Assembly (NCBI RefSeq): GCF_049801075.1
Contig: NZ_JBNAGG010000001.1
Coordinates: forward strand, 434,001 to 498,000
Direction: 5' to 3'
Source: Maritalea sp049801075
GTDB lineage: Bacteria; Pseudomonadota; Alphaproteobacteria; Rhizobiales; Devosiaceae
DNA: 64,000 bases
A model generated the notes under the pieces. It saw only the letters and a program-made list of their open reading frames with translations. It searched no databases and was not told the origin of the DNA. The translations under genes and the position numbers were made by a program. This document shows, piece after piece, positions 7,659-15,747 of the stretch; within the stretch, counting starts at the first letter, position 1; every line of letters starts with the position of its first letter.

Positions 7659-8276
7659 CTAATGAGATGAAGGCGCTTCGCCCCAACCGTCTGGGCGAAT
7701 CTCAGCCACCATCAAGCCCTTTGGGCCATCGCCATAGCGCGCCAAAACAAATTGACCCGGCCGCAATTCCGTGAGGCCAAAGCGACGCAATGTTTCCATG
7801 TGGATGAAAATATCCGGATGCCCTTCGCCCTTTGATAAAAAGCCGAAGCCACGCAACCGATTAAACCATTTTACTTCCAAGCGCTCTAGCTTGGATGTTG
7901 GTTCCACAACCACGTGTGTGCGCGGCGCTGGCAATTGAGAAGGATGTTTGGCGGTAGATTCGTCCATCGAGAGGATGCGGAATGCCTGTAGACCACCCGG
8001 CCGATCGAGCGCTTCGCACACAATGCGTGCGCCCTCATAGGCAGTTTTATAACCGTCACGACGCAAACATGTTACGTGAACCAACACATCGGCCATGCCA
8101 TTGTCTGGCACAATGAAGCCAAACCCTTTCGCCACGTCAAACCATTTGATCGTGCCTGAAATCTCAATGACATCAACCGAGCCATCTTCCGCGTCGCTAC
8201 GCGCCCGGTCTAGATTGCTTTGGTCGCGCTCATATTCCAAATCGGAATTTAGATCCGGTGTGCTCTTGGCCCCCAT
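7659..8276 (-). CDS. Tandem cold-shock domain protein
   Basis: Within 205 residues two cold-shock domains can be read: one at about 40-105 (GTIKWFDVAKGFGFIVPDNG with LVHVTCLRR) and one at about 132-200 (LEVKWFNRLRGFGFLSKGEG with DIFIHMETLRR). The RNP1-like KGFGFI and RGFGFL aromatic motifs that stack on single-stranded nucleic acids are intact in both. The N-terminal 35 residues are acidic and probably disordered. Double-CSD proteins are typical of alphaproteobacteria and may act as RNA chaperones or regulators. It is the first gene of the run to DUF192 and YqaA. The 253 bp upstream (8277-8529) hold no recognisable element. Confidence 0.88.
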   Translation of the reverse strand: MGAKSTPDLNSDLEYERDQSNLDRARSDAEDGSVDVIEISGTIKWFDVAKGFGFIVPDNGMADVLVHVTCLRRDGYKTAYEGARIVCEALDRPGGLQAFRILSMDESTAKHPSQLPAPRTHVVVEPTSKLERLEVKWFNRLRGFGFLSKGEGHPDIFIHMETLRRFGLTELRPGQFVLARYGDGPKGLMVAEIRPDGWGEAPSSH

Positions 8277-8529
8277 TTTGCCATGTCCTCTTTAATTGAC
8301 CTGCCCGCCACAGCCAGGTTACTCAATTACTCCTAATTGAACGAGTTTGTCCGATTCAAAGCGATTTGTTAAGAGCTTAATTACATTTTATTAACCATTC
8401 ACCCAAACTGCTGATTGTTCAACGTTTTGAATTGCGGTGCCGTTCCGACTATTTGCGCGGAACTGTTTTTATGATCAACTCGTTGATCGCTAGGCCGATT
8501 TCAAACGACCAAACGGAGTAAGGCACACT

Positions 8530-8949
8530 ATGAAATATTTGCACACAATGGTTCGCGTTTCGAACATAGACGAAAGCCTGAGATTTTATTGCGAAGGCCT
8601 TGGCCTGCAAGAAAACCGTCGCATCGACAATGAAAAGGGTCGGTTTACCTTGGTCTTTCTCTCCGCCCCCGGCGATGAACAGGCGCAAGTGGAATTGACC
8701 TATAATTGGGACCCTGAAGAATATGATGGCGGCCGCAATTTTGGGCACCTCGCCTATCGCGTGAAAGACATTTACGCGCTTTGTCAGCATTTGATGGATA
8801 TGGGTTACACCATCAACCGTCCCCCACGTGATGGGCATATGGCATTTGTTCGTTCGCCAGACAAAATTTCTGTTGAGCTTTTGCAAGATGGCGACCACCT
8901 CGAGCCAAAAGAGCCCTGGGCCAGCATGAGCAACACCGGCGAATGGTAA
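8530..8949 (+). CDS. gloA: Lactoylglutathione lyase (glyoxalase I)
   Basis: This 139-residue protein of the vicinal oxygen chelate fold should convert the methylglyoxal-glutathione hemithioacetal to S-lactoylglutathione. It begins MKYLHTMVRVSNIDESLRFY, and the four metal ligands fall in the expected places: H5, E55 (in VELTYNW), H73 (in FGHLAYRV) and E116 (in SVELLQ). Length is normal for the Ni-type bacterial enzyme. The ATG at 8530 has GGAGTAAGG just upstream. It is a single-gene unit followed by a strong hairpin terminator. Confidence 0.93.
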   Translation: MKYLHTMVRVSNIDESLRFYCEGLGLQENRRIDNEKGRFTLVFLSAPGDEQAQVELTYNWDPEEYDGGRNFGHLAYRVKDIYALCQHLMDMGYTINRPPRDGHMAFVRSPDKISVELLQDGDHLEPKEPWASMSNTGEW

Positions 8950-8978
8950 AATTGAACATAAAAAATTAACCACTTGTT

Positions 8979-9015
8979 TAAACCGGCGATTAGGCATCGC
9001 CGGTTTAATTTGTTG
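8979..9015 (+). terminator. Terminator after gloA
   Basis: A perfect 12-bp stem (TAAACCGGCGAT at 8979-8990 with ATCGCCGGTTTA at 8996-9007) has a 5-nt loop and is followed by the T-rich ATTTGTTG, 30 bp past the gloA stop. Confidence 0.75.
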
Positions 9016-9060
9016 CCAAACGCAAAATCAACTCCAAACTATTTGGAACTGGCTTAGCCG

Positions 9061-9531
9061 ATGGCATTCTTCACAAAATATGCGCGTCCGATTATTGCCG
9101 CCCTGCTCTCTGCCGCCCTTCTGGCTGGTTGCGCATCGCTTGGCGGTTTTGATGCCGCGCGCAAATACGACAAGAAATACGGCCTCCACGTTGAACACAG
9201 CAAGGTGAATACCTTTTGCCTGTTGCCTAAGTTGCGCTACGTTTTGTGGAAGGCGGAAATGCGTTTCGGTCGCCCCGTTGTGGTGACCTCAGGCTTCCGC
9301 AATCCCGTCCATAATTATATGGTGGGTGGTGCGTGGGGATCTTACCACCAGAAATGCATGGCGGCAGATGTTTTCATTCCGGGCGTTTCCAAATCTAATT
9401 TGATCGCCTTTATGCGCTCACAATCTCAAGTGGGTGGCTTGGGATGTTATCCGGGCCGAAAGTTCATCCATGTGGATATTCGCAGCCGACCTTCGGGCTA
9501 TAAACGTCCTGTGCAATTTAAAGGATGTTGA
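9061..9531 (+). CDS. Peptidase M15-like lipoprotein (D-Ala-D-Ala carboxypeptidase-like)
   Basis: A 156-residue lipoprotein (lipobox LLAGC, Cys about residue 24) with a peptidase M15_3-like domain. TSGFR (R80), H96 and D103 in SYHQKCMAAD, and H137-x-D139 in FIHVD match the zinc-binding and catalytic pattern of the family, which cleaves peptidoglycan peptides at the cell envelope. Two extra cysteines (C53, C129) could form a disulphide. It is followed by the tRNA-Glu unit. The domain assignment is good; the exact bond cleaved is unknown. Confidence 0.8.
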   Translation: MAFFTKYARPIIAALLSAALLAGCASLGGFDAARKYDKKYGLHVEHSKVNTFCLLPKLRYVLWKAEMRFGRPVVVTSGFRNPVHNYMVGGAWGSYHQKCMAADVFIPGVSKSNLIAFMRSQSQVGGLGCYPGRKFIHVDIRSRPSGYKRPVQFKGC

Positions 9532-9599
9532 TATAAGGGGCAAAAATCGCATTTTTGACAGTTTTTTGAAAAAAAGACGAAAAAAAATGAAAAAGCCTC

Positions 9600-9628
9600 T
9601 TGCGTCTTTTGAAGAACGCAAATATACG
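9600..9628 (+). promoter_or_regulatory. Promoter of tRNA-Glu
   Basis: A -35-like TTGCGT at 9600-9605 and a -10-like TATACG at 9623-9628 are separated by 17 bp, placing transcription start about 10 bp before the tRNA. Confidence 0.6.
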
Positions 9629-9644
9629 ACAGGCACCGTTCGAG

Positions 9645-9720
9645 GCGCCCTTCGTCTAGTGGTCTAGGACGCCGCCCTTTCACGGCGGAAACACGGGTTC
9701 GAGTCCCGTAGGGCGTACCA
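9645..9720 (+). tRNA. tRNA-Glu(TTC)
   Basis: A 76-nt cloverleaf: acceptor GCGCCCT pairs with AGGGCGT (first pair G-T), the anticodon stem CCGCC/GGCGG encloses CTTTCAC with anticodon TTC, the T arm has GTTCGAGTC, and CCA is encoded. A terminator follows, so the gene is its own transcription unit. Confidence 0.97.
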
Positions 9721-9757
9721 ACGGTTCTCAAAATTTGAGGACCAAACGAACGACAAG

Positions 9758-9782
9758 AAACCGGCCTCTGGCCGGTTTTTTT
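9758..9782 (+). terminator. Terminator of tRNA-Glu
   Basis: AAACCGGCC pairs with GGCCGGTTT around a 3-nt loop, and a run of seven T follows (9776-9782). The reverse strand also has a short T run, so it may also stop transcription from the other side. Confidence 0.88.
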
Positions 9783-9812
9783 GTGCGTAAATTTTATCGA
9801 TATTCTAAAAGC

Positions 9813-10706
9813 TTAGCCGTAATAGCTTTCCATCAGTCGATAGCACCAATAACTCTCTTTGGTTTGGATCAGCTGATTAATTTGTCGCGGTGATTTGCCA
9901 GTGATGCGCCGCACTTCTCGCCCCATATGCGATTGATCAGAAAAGCCACTTTCCAGCGCAATTTGCGATAAGTCAGTTTGCTCACCCGCCCGCAATGAAA
10001 TGGTGCGTTCGAAAATATTTTCCTGCCGTGCGAACTGATTCAAATCACGTTGGCTCAACCCAGACATCTTTTTGATCTTGCGTTGAAATTGGCGTGCACT
10101 TTTGGCACTGGAGCTTTTGGCGAGCTGACCAACCATATAATTTGCCCAATCGGACACGCGATCGCCAAACCGACCGAAGTTAGACGCGCGCCTTTGCGCC
10201 CACAATGGTTCTAGCCCTGATTGGAAGGTCGACAACCGTCCGGCTTCGTCCAGCGCATTATTGAGCAAACTGTTCTCAATCAAATCCACCAAATTGCCGG
10301 ACAGAATCTTTTGACCATCAAGCATTTGATCTTTGATGGTTTCAGGAGAAATGCCGGTGAGCGCATAGAACGCATCATTGCGGAAGGCGAATCCCAACAC
10401 GTAAAGCGGTCCAGGGTTGTATGAAACCAGCGGCACCGTATTTGGACCTTGTACATTGATGCGCGGCAGACCTGCGCCGTTGTTCCACGAGGGAGATACC
10501 ATTTGGCTCTCCCCCTCAATAAAGCAGGTGATGGTGCAATAGGGCGAGGTGAAGAAATGATTGTGCCGATCTTCGTCACTCAACTCTACGCCTCGCGTGT
10601 CACGCACCAGCCCCAACAAAAGGCAACTGCTTAGTGCCCGTACAGGTTCGATGAGCTCTGATCTGGTTTGACCGCTTATATATGCGGCCTTTGCGGGGTA
10701 TGCCAT
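9813..10706 (-). CDS. AraC-family transcriptional regulator
   Basis: This 297-residue protein has a C-terminal AraC/XylS DNA-binding domain at about residues 195-285: GLSQRDLNQFARQ, DLSQIALESGFSDQSHMGREV and RRITGKSPRQI, the second being the typical recognition-helix segment. The N-terminal half has no recognised ligand domain but resembles the variable sensor halves of the family (HNHFFTSPYCTITCFIEG). It is transcribed divergently from the stand-alone nuoB gene, 69 bp apart, so it might control nuoB or itself; no operator was identified. Confidence 0.85.
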   Translation of the reverse strand: MAYPAKAAYISGQTRSELIEPVRALSSCLLLGLVRDTRGVELSDEDRHNHFFTSPYCTITCFIEGESQMVSPSWNNGAGLPRINVQGPNTVPLVSYNPGPLYVLGFAFRNDAFYALTGISPETIKDQMLDGQKILSGNLVDLIENSLLNNALDEAGRLSTFQSGLEPLWAQRRASNFGRFGDRVSDWANYMVGQLAKSSSAKSARQFQRKIKKMSGLSQRDLNQFARQENIFERTISLRAGEQTDLSQIALESGFSDQSHMGREVRRITGKSPRQINQLIQTKESYWCYRLMESYYG

Positions 10707-10775
10707 GTCGTATTCGTTCTATATCCAGCGCCTCAATTGCGCATCATGTCGCCAAGTTTAATCCTGAGGCGCAAT

Positions 10776-11291
10776 ATGGACAAGCAAGCAAATTACGGCC
10801 CCTACTCATTTGACACTTTCTCCGACCAATTGGCCGATAAGGGCTATGTGGTGACCAACACCTCCAAGCTGATCAATTGGGCGCGCACTGGCTCCATGCA
10901 CCAATTATGCTTTGGGCTTGCCTGCTGTGCCATTGAGATGATGCACTATATTACGCCACGCTATGACTTTGAGCGGTTCGGTATGGCCTTCCCCGCGTCT
11001 CCCCGGCAAGCGGACCTTATGATTGTGGCAGGCACGGTCACCAACAAGATGGCCCCGGCGCTTAGGCGTATATATGACCAGATGCCCGAGCCACGCTATG
11101 TGATCTCTATGGGCTCTTGTGCCAATGGCGGTGGGTATTACCATTATAGCTATTCCGTGGTGCGCGGGTGCGACCGGATTATCCCCGTGGACATTTATGT
11201 GCCGGGGTGCCCGCCGACTGCTGAAGCCCTGCTCTATAGCGTTATGTTGTTGCAAAAGAAGATAAGGCGTACGGGCACGATTGAAAGATAG
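10776..11291 (+). CDS. nuoB: NuoB-like complex I subunit, stand-alone copy
   Basis: A 171-residue protein with every NuoB/PSST landmark: GLACCAIEMM with C50-C51, GSCANGGGYYHYSYSVVRGCD with C115, and VPGCPPTAEALLY with C145. These are the four ligands of the terminal 4Fe-4S cluster N2 that passes electrons to ubiquinone. ATG 10776 has GAGG 7 bp upstream; earlier in-frame starts would add a poorly conserved leader. No other nuo gene is adjacent, so this is probably a second copy outside the main operon, as some rhizobia have, but the rest of the genome is not visible. Its neighbours are an AraC regulator and glycosyltransferases. Confidence 0.9.
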   Translation: MDKQANYGPYSFDTFSDQLADKGYVVTNTSKLINWARTGSMHQLCFGLACCAIEMMHYITPRYDFERFGMAFPASPRQADLMIVAGTVTNKMAPALRRIYDQMPEPRYVISMGSCANGGGYYHYSYSVVRGCDRIIPVDIYVPGCPPTAEALLYSVMLLQKKIRRTGTIER

Positions 11292-11363
11292 GCTTAGGCA
11301 CTGGCCAATTGATCTGTCCCTACCTATATTGCCGCGAAACAAACGGCATTCGAGCAGGCATTT

Positions 11364-12848
11364 ATGGACCGATTGGGCCAACAGCTAAAATTCACTCCCC
11401 TTGATCGCGTGCTGGTTTCGCTGATTGCGATATTTGTACTGATCAAACTCGCTTTGATGACCCAAACGGGATTGCTTGACGACGAAGCCTATTATTGGGT
11501 TTGGGGATATCGGCCTCAGCTTGCCTATTTCGACCATCCTGCGCTTGGCGCTTGGTTTATCGGCCTCACCCGCCTGATATTTGGTGAAGGTATTCTAGGC
11601 GCGCGCATGAGCGCGCTGATCAGCTTTGCGGGCACGAGTTACCTTTTGTGGCTATTTGCGCGCCGTATGCGTCCTGAGGCGCCTTTACGTGCCTTTCTGG
11701 TGGCGGAGATTGTGTTGCTCGCCTCGCCTACATTCTTTGCCTGGACCACAATTGTCTATTTCGATCATTTGCTGATCGTTTTGTGCCTGGCCGCAATCTA
11801 TAATTATGCCCGCTATTTAGATGCCCCACAGGATGGCGACGCGAACATATCTGCCCTTTATTGGGCGGCGTTCTATCTTGGCTTAGCGGCATTGACGAAA
11901 TATAGCGCGCTCTTTGTCGGGTCGGGCTTTGCATTGGCCATTTTGCTCACGCCTGCCTATTGGTCACGCTTACTACGGCCACATCTTTATCTGGCGGCCC
12001 TATTGGCAGTGGCGATGCAAGCGCCAACCCTGATTTGGAATATGCAGAATGATTTCGCCTCGTTTAGCTTCCATCTTTATGATCGGCACTCTGGCCCTTG
12101 GTGGCAAAGCTATGCGGCGCATTATTTCATTCGCTACTTCCTTTATACTTTTATCCTGTTCAGCCCCTTCTTGGCGCTTAGCTTATTCCGCGTGCGTTTG
12201 ATCCGAACTGAGAACCAGTTCACGCGCACCCTGGCTTGGCTGTTGCTATTTGTTGGCGGCACGACCATGGCGTTTCTGCTGTCGATGGTGATGACGGTCT
12301 CCAGCCATTGGTATTGGACAGACTTAGCCTATCTCGGCCTTATAGTTTTGGCGCCGGTGTTGATGGGTACTGGTTGGCTTTTATGGGCGCATATCAGCCT
12401 TGGGCTGGTCGCGGCCTTATTAGTCACCATTAATTACAGCATATTGCCTTTGGCTGCGCTTTTCGGTGTGCATGATGTGGAAACGGGCAAGACGTTTGGC
12501 TGGGATCAAGTTGTGCGCACAGTCGAAGCCGCGGAAGATGAGTATAAGGCTGATTTTATCGGCACTAGCCGCTTTAAAACAGTGGCACAGCTCAACTATC
12601 ACGCCAAGCGGCAGGATATATATGAGCTATCCCCACGGCCCTCCCAGTTCGATTTCTGGCAAGACCTTGATGCGCTTGCAGGCCAAAATGGGTTAGTGCT
12701 GCATGACGAACAAGCCAATATTGAAAAGCTGACGGGCCAATTTGAACAAATTCAGCTTGTAGATGAAATCATCATCGAGCGATATGGCTATCCCATCTAT
12801 CGCTATCAGCTCTATTTCGGCACCAATTACCAGCCTCAAGAAGATTGA
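11364..12848 (+). CDS. GT39/ArnT-like membrane glycosyltransferase (tandem copy 1)
   Basis: This 494-residue polytopic membrane protein has about ten helices and a C-terminal periplasmic part. The first loop carries DDEAYYWVWGYRPQL followed by YFDHPALGAWFIG, the acidic catalytic motif of the protein mannosyltransferase/ArnT superfamily (DE pair near residue 39). Members move sugars from polyprenyl-phosphate carriers onto lipids or proteins on the outer face of the inner membrane. The gene immediately downstream encodes a paralogue of identical length, only 4 bp away. Acceptor and sugar are unknown. Confidence 0.82.
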   Translation: MDRLGQQLKFTPLDRVLVSLIAIFVLIKLALMTQTGLLDDEAYYWVWGYRPQLAYFDHPALGAWFIGLTRLIFGEGILGARMSALISFAGTSYLLWLFARRMRPEAPLRAFLVAEIVLLASPTFFAWTTIVYFDHLLIVLCLAAIYNYARYLDAPQDGDANISALYWAAFYLGLAALTKYSALFVGSGFALAILLTPAYWSRLLRPHLYLAALLAVAMQAPTLIWNMQNDFASFSFHLYDRHSGPWWQSYAAHYFIRYFLYTFILFSPFLALSLFRVRLIRTENQFTRTLAWLLLFVGGTTMAFLLSMVMTVSSHWYWTDLAYLGLIVLAPVLMGTGWLLWAHISLGLVAALLVTINYSILPLAALFGVHDVETGKTFGWDQVVRTVEAAEDEYKADFIGTSRFKTVAQLNYHAKRQDIYELSPRPSQFDFWQDLDALAGQNGLVLHDEQANIEKLTGQFEQIQLVDEIIIERYGYPIYRYQLYFGTNYQPQED

Positions 12849-12852
12849 TCCT

Positions 12853-14337
12853 ATGCAACTGACCACCCCGCACGCTTATTTGCCGTCTATTCGCTCACTT
12901 GGTGTGGTTGCAGGCCTTTTGCTGCTGCTGAAATTGTTGGTGACCTTTGGTATGGCCCCATTGGGGGACGAAGCCTATTATTGGCGCTGGGCGCAAACGC
13001 CAGAGCTTTCCTATTTCGATCACCCGCCGCTTGGGGCGTGGTTGATTGCTGCGGGTCAAACGCTAGGTTTAAATGCTCTGTTCGGGATTCGCGCGGTTAC
13101 ATTGCTGACGACTGCCGGAACGCTCTATTTCATCTGGCGGATTATTGGCCACTATCGCAGCAATGACGCGTATGTTTCCCATGGGCATTTGTTTTTGTTT
13201 GTCGCCACCATGATGTTTGCCTCGCCAACCATGTTGGTATGGTCCAGCCTCATCTATCACGATCATTTGTTGATCTTTCTAGCCAGTGGCGCATTTTTCT
13301 ATCTTGGTCGCTATTTGGACCGCGCCGGACGTCAGCAGAATGATTTTGCCGGGCTCTATGTTGGCGCGCTGTTCCTCGGACTTATGGGGCTGACTAAATA
13401 TAGCTCTGTGTTCCTCGGGCTTGCCTTGGCGTTTGTTATTCTGTTTTCCAGCAAATTGCGCTGGCAGCTAAAGTCACCGCATCTTTATTTGGCCGCAATG
13501 CTGACTTTTGCGTGCATGTTGCCTTTGATGGCGTGGAACTATGCCAATGACTGGGCATCGTTTGGCTTCCATTTGGATCAACGCCATGGGCAAGGCTGGC
13601 TTGAGCGGTTTAATCCGATTGCATTGTTCAACTTCGTCGCTGCAACTTGGATATTGTTTGGCCCATTCTTGATTGTCGCCATCGTCAATCAATTTCGTCG
13701 GAAATATACCCAACACGCGCCACGCTATTTGATGCGCCTGGCTCAATACACCTTTGTTTTATCAACGCTCGCATTCGCGACTGTATCCGCCTTTGCCTAT
13801 ACGCTTTGGTATTGGAGCGATTTGGCCTATCTCGGCCTATTGCTGCTGATCCCCTATCTGATGCGTACAAAGCTAATGATTTGGGCACATTATGTGTTTG
13901 GGATTTCGCTTATCGCCCTAACCAGCTTTCACTATATCGTTGCGCCGATTACCGTGTGGGTGCCGGGCTATGACAAAGAAGCTTCGAGTGTTTATGGCTG
14001 GTCAGAAATTGCTGAGTGGGTGGAAACCACCTCACAGGAGCAAGATTTAGATCAAATTGCTGCGTTACGCTTCCAATCGGCCAGCATGCTGAGCTTGGCC
14101 ATGAATGATGTGGATGTGTTCGCCATTGATAGCCGGCCAACACAGTTTGACTATTGGCAAATGCCGCAAAAGGCGGCGGGGCAAGATGTGCTAATTTTAA
14201 AAGATGAGGTTGCACCAAACGGCCTATTGGAAAGCCGTTTTGACGCGGTTGAGTTGCTCGATGAGTTGTCGATCACCAGATTTGGCGTCGAGATCTATCG
14301 CTATCAGCTCTATGTGGGCCGAAACTTCAAGCCTTAA
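12853..14337 (+). CDS. GT39/ArnT-like membrane glycosyltransferase (tandem copy 2)
   Basis: Paralogue of the preceding gene, also 494 residues from ATG 12853. Corresponding motifs are GDEAYYWRWAQTPELSYFDH and PPLGAWLIAAGQ at the catalytic loop, SLIYHDHLLIFL in a later loop (STIVYFDHLL-like in copy 1), ALTKYSALF/GLTKYSSVF, and a shared C-terminal IYRYQLY. Thirty extra in-frame codons upstream overlap copy 1 and are unlikely to be used. The pair looks like a tandem duplication that has since diverged and is probably translated from one message. Its stop shares TTAA with the convergent cfa gene. Confidence 0.82.
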   Translation: MQLTTPHAYLPSIRSLGVVAGLLLLLKLLVTFGMAPLGDEAYYWRWAQTPELSYFDHPPLGAWLIAAGQTLGLNALFGIRAVTLLTTAGTLYFIWRIIGHYRSNDAYVSHGHLFLFVATMMFASPTMLVWSSLIYHDHLLIFLASGAFFYLGRYLDRAGRQQNDFAGLYVGALFLGLMGLTKYSSVFLGLALAFVILFSSKLRWQLKSPHLYLAAMLTFACMLPLMAWNYANDWASFGFHLDQRHGQGWLERFNPIALFNFVAATWILFGPFLIVAIVNQFRRKYTQHAPRYLMRLAQYTFVLSTLAFATVSAFAYTLWYWSDLAYLGLLLLIPYLMRTKLMIWAHYVFGISLIALTSFHYIVAPITVWVPGYDKEASSVYGWSEIAEWVETTSQEQDLDQIAALRFQSASMLSLAMNDVDVFAIDSRPTQFDYWQMPQKAAGQDVLILKDEVAPNGLLESRFDAVELLDELSITRFGVEIYRYQLYVGRNFKP

Positions 14338-15572
14338 TCGATGCGCTTATATTGATATACGCCAACATCGATCATCTGCTCTGCAAAGCCTGCTTCGCAA
14401 TAGGTCAGATAATAGACCCATTTGCGTTTGAAGGTCTCGTCGAAGCCAAGCTTCTCAATCTTATCCCAGTTGGCTAGAAATGCGTCGCGCCACATGGCCA
14501 ATGTTTTGGCGTAGGATTGGCCAAACATTTCCTGTCGCTCAAGCTTTAGCCCAACATTTTCGCCCTGCTCGCGCATCACCTTGTTGGTGAGCAGCATGCC
14601 GCCGGGGAAAATATAGCGCTGGATGAAATCGACATTGCTGCGATATTCTTCAAAGTCGTTCTCATCGATCACAATGGCCTGAATTGAAGCTGTGCTGCCC
14701 GGCTTTAACCGATCATGCACAGTTTGGAAATAAGTTGGCCAGTGATCCTCGCCCACGGCCTCGATCATCTCAATTGAGCAAATATGGTCAAACTGACCTT
14801 GCGTATCGCGATAGTCTTCAATCACTAGTTTAGAAAACTTGTCTAAACCTTTGTCAGAAAGTCGCTTAAGGCCATATTTTAACTGTTCTTTGGACAGGGT
14901 AATACCACGCAGATTTGCCTGATAATCCTTGGCGATTGTTTCGGCAAAAGCGCCCCAACCGCAGCCAATTTCAAGCACGTCGCTGCCGGGCTTTACCCCT
15001 GCCATATCGGCAACTAGGCGATTCTTCGCCCATTGCGCATCGGTCAAAGATTGATTTTCGTCTGTGAAATAAGCTGATGAATAGATCATCGATTCATCAA
15101 GCCACAAATCATAGAAATCATTGCCAAGATCATAATGCTCTGCGATGTTTTTCTTTGAGCCTTCGCGCGTGTTGCGGCGCGAGATGTGGTAGGCCATATC
15201 TTTTGCAGCACGGTGGAAAAAGCCCGGTTTTGCCGCTGACAGCTGATCGCGGTTCATCAAGAAGAATTTGAACACGGCAAGAAGGTCATCGCATTCAATA
15301 TCTTTATTCATGTAGGCGGAAGCAAAGCCCACAGTGCCCCGGCGCGCCGCTTCAAACAGCAAATTGAAGTTGTTGAGCTTCAGCGTGGCCTTCGGCCCGC
15401 TATTTTGCGGATTGCCGATATAGCCAACGCGGCCAGAAGGCAAAATGACTTTTATGCTGCCATGCGGCACATCTTTAATGATCCGGCGCGCAGCACGGTA
15501 TAAAATAAACGATAAAAATTTCGACGCGAGGGTCGGTGACGACCGCTGTTGGTCAAATGCCAAATCACTCAT
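14334..15572 (-). CDS. cfa: Cyclopropane-fatty-acyl-phospholipid synthase family methyltransferase
   Basis: A 412-residue SAM-dependent enzyme. The N-terminal third is the lipid-binding region of the family; EHYDLGNDFYDLWLDESMIYSSAYF near residues 145-169 is the diagnostic active-site entry, and VLEIGCGWG at 199-207 is the SAM-binding loop. The C-terminus holds IFPGGMLL and WRDAFLANWDKI as in Cfa. The enzyme methylenates unsaturated acyl chains of membrane phospholipids, a stationary-phase and acid-stress response. It shares its orientation with recJ but lies 175 bp beyond it. Confidence 0.9.
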   Translation of the reverse strand: MSDLAFDQQRSSPTLASKFLSFILYRAARRIIKDVPHGSIKVILPSGRVGYIGNPQNSGPKATLKLNNFNLLFEAARRGTVGFASAYMNKDIECDDLLAVFKFFLMNRDQLSAAKPGFFHRAAKDMAYHISRRNTREGSKKNIAEHYDLGNDFYDLWLDESMIYSSAYFTDENQSLTDAQWAKNRLVADMAGVKPGSDVLEIGCGWGAFAETIAKDYQANLRGITLSKEQLKYGLKRLSDKGLDKFSKLVIEDYRDTQGQFDHICSIEMIEAVGEDHWPTYFQTVHDRLKPGSTASIQAIVIDENDFEEYRSNVDFIQRYIFPGGMLLTNKVMREQGENVGLKLERQEMFGQSYAKTLAMWRDAFLANWDKIEKLGFDETFKRKWVYYLTYCEAGFAEQMIDVGVYQYKRID

Positions 15573-15686
15573 ACGCTACACTCCTGAACCTTTTTCCATC
15601 TGCATGGAATTAACCTTTGGCCTACGGTTCAAGACCTCCCTAATTATGTCCAAAATTCTATCGGTGAATGGGAAAATTTCAAGCCC

Positions 15687-15710
15687 TTTAAAAAACACAT
15701 TGTTTTTAAA
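15687..15710. repeat. AT-rich inverted repeat between recJ and cfa
   Basis: TTTAAAAA (15687-15694) and TTTTTAAA (15703-15710) form a perfect 8-bp inverted repeat with an 8-nt spacer. It could be a weak recJ terminator or part of the cfa control region; the stem contains no G or C. Confidence 0.35.
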
Positions 15711-15747
15711 CAGCAATTTCCCCGCTCAAGACAACCATAGACAAAAA

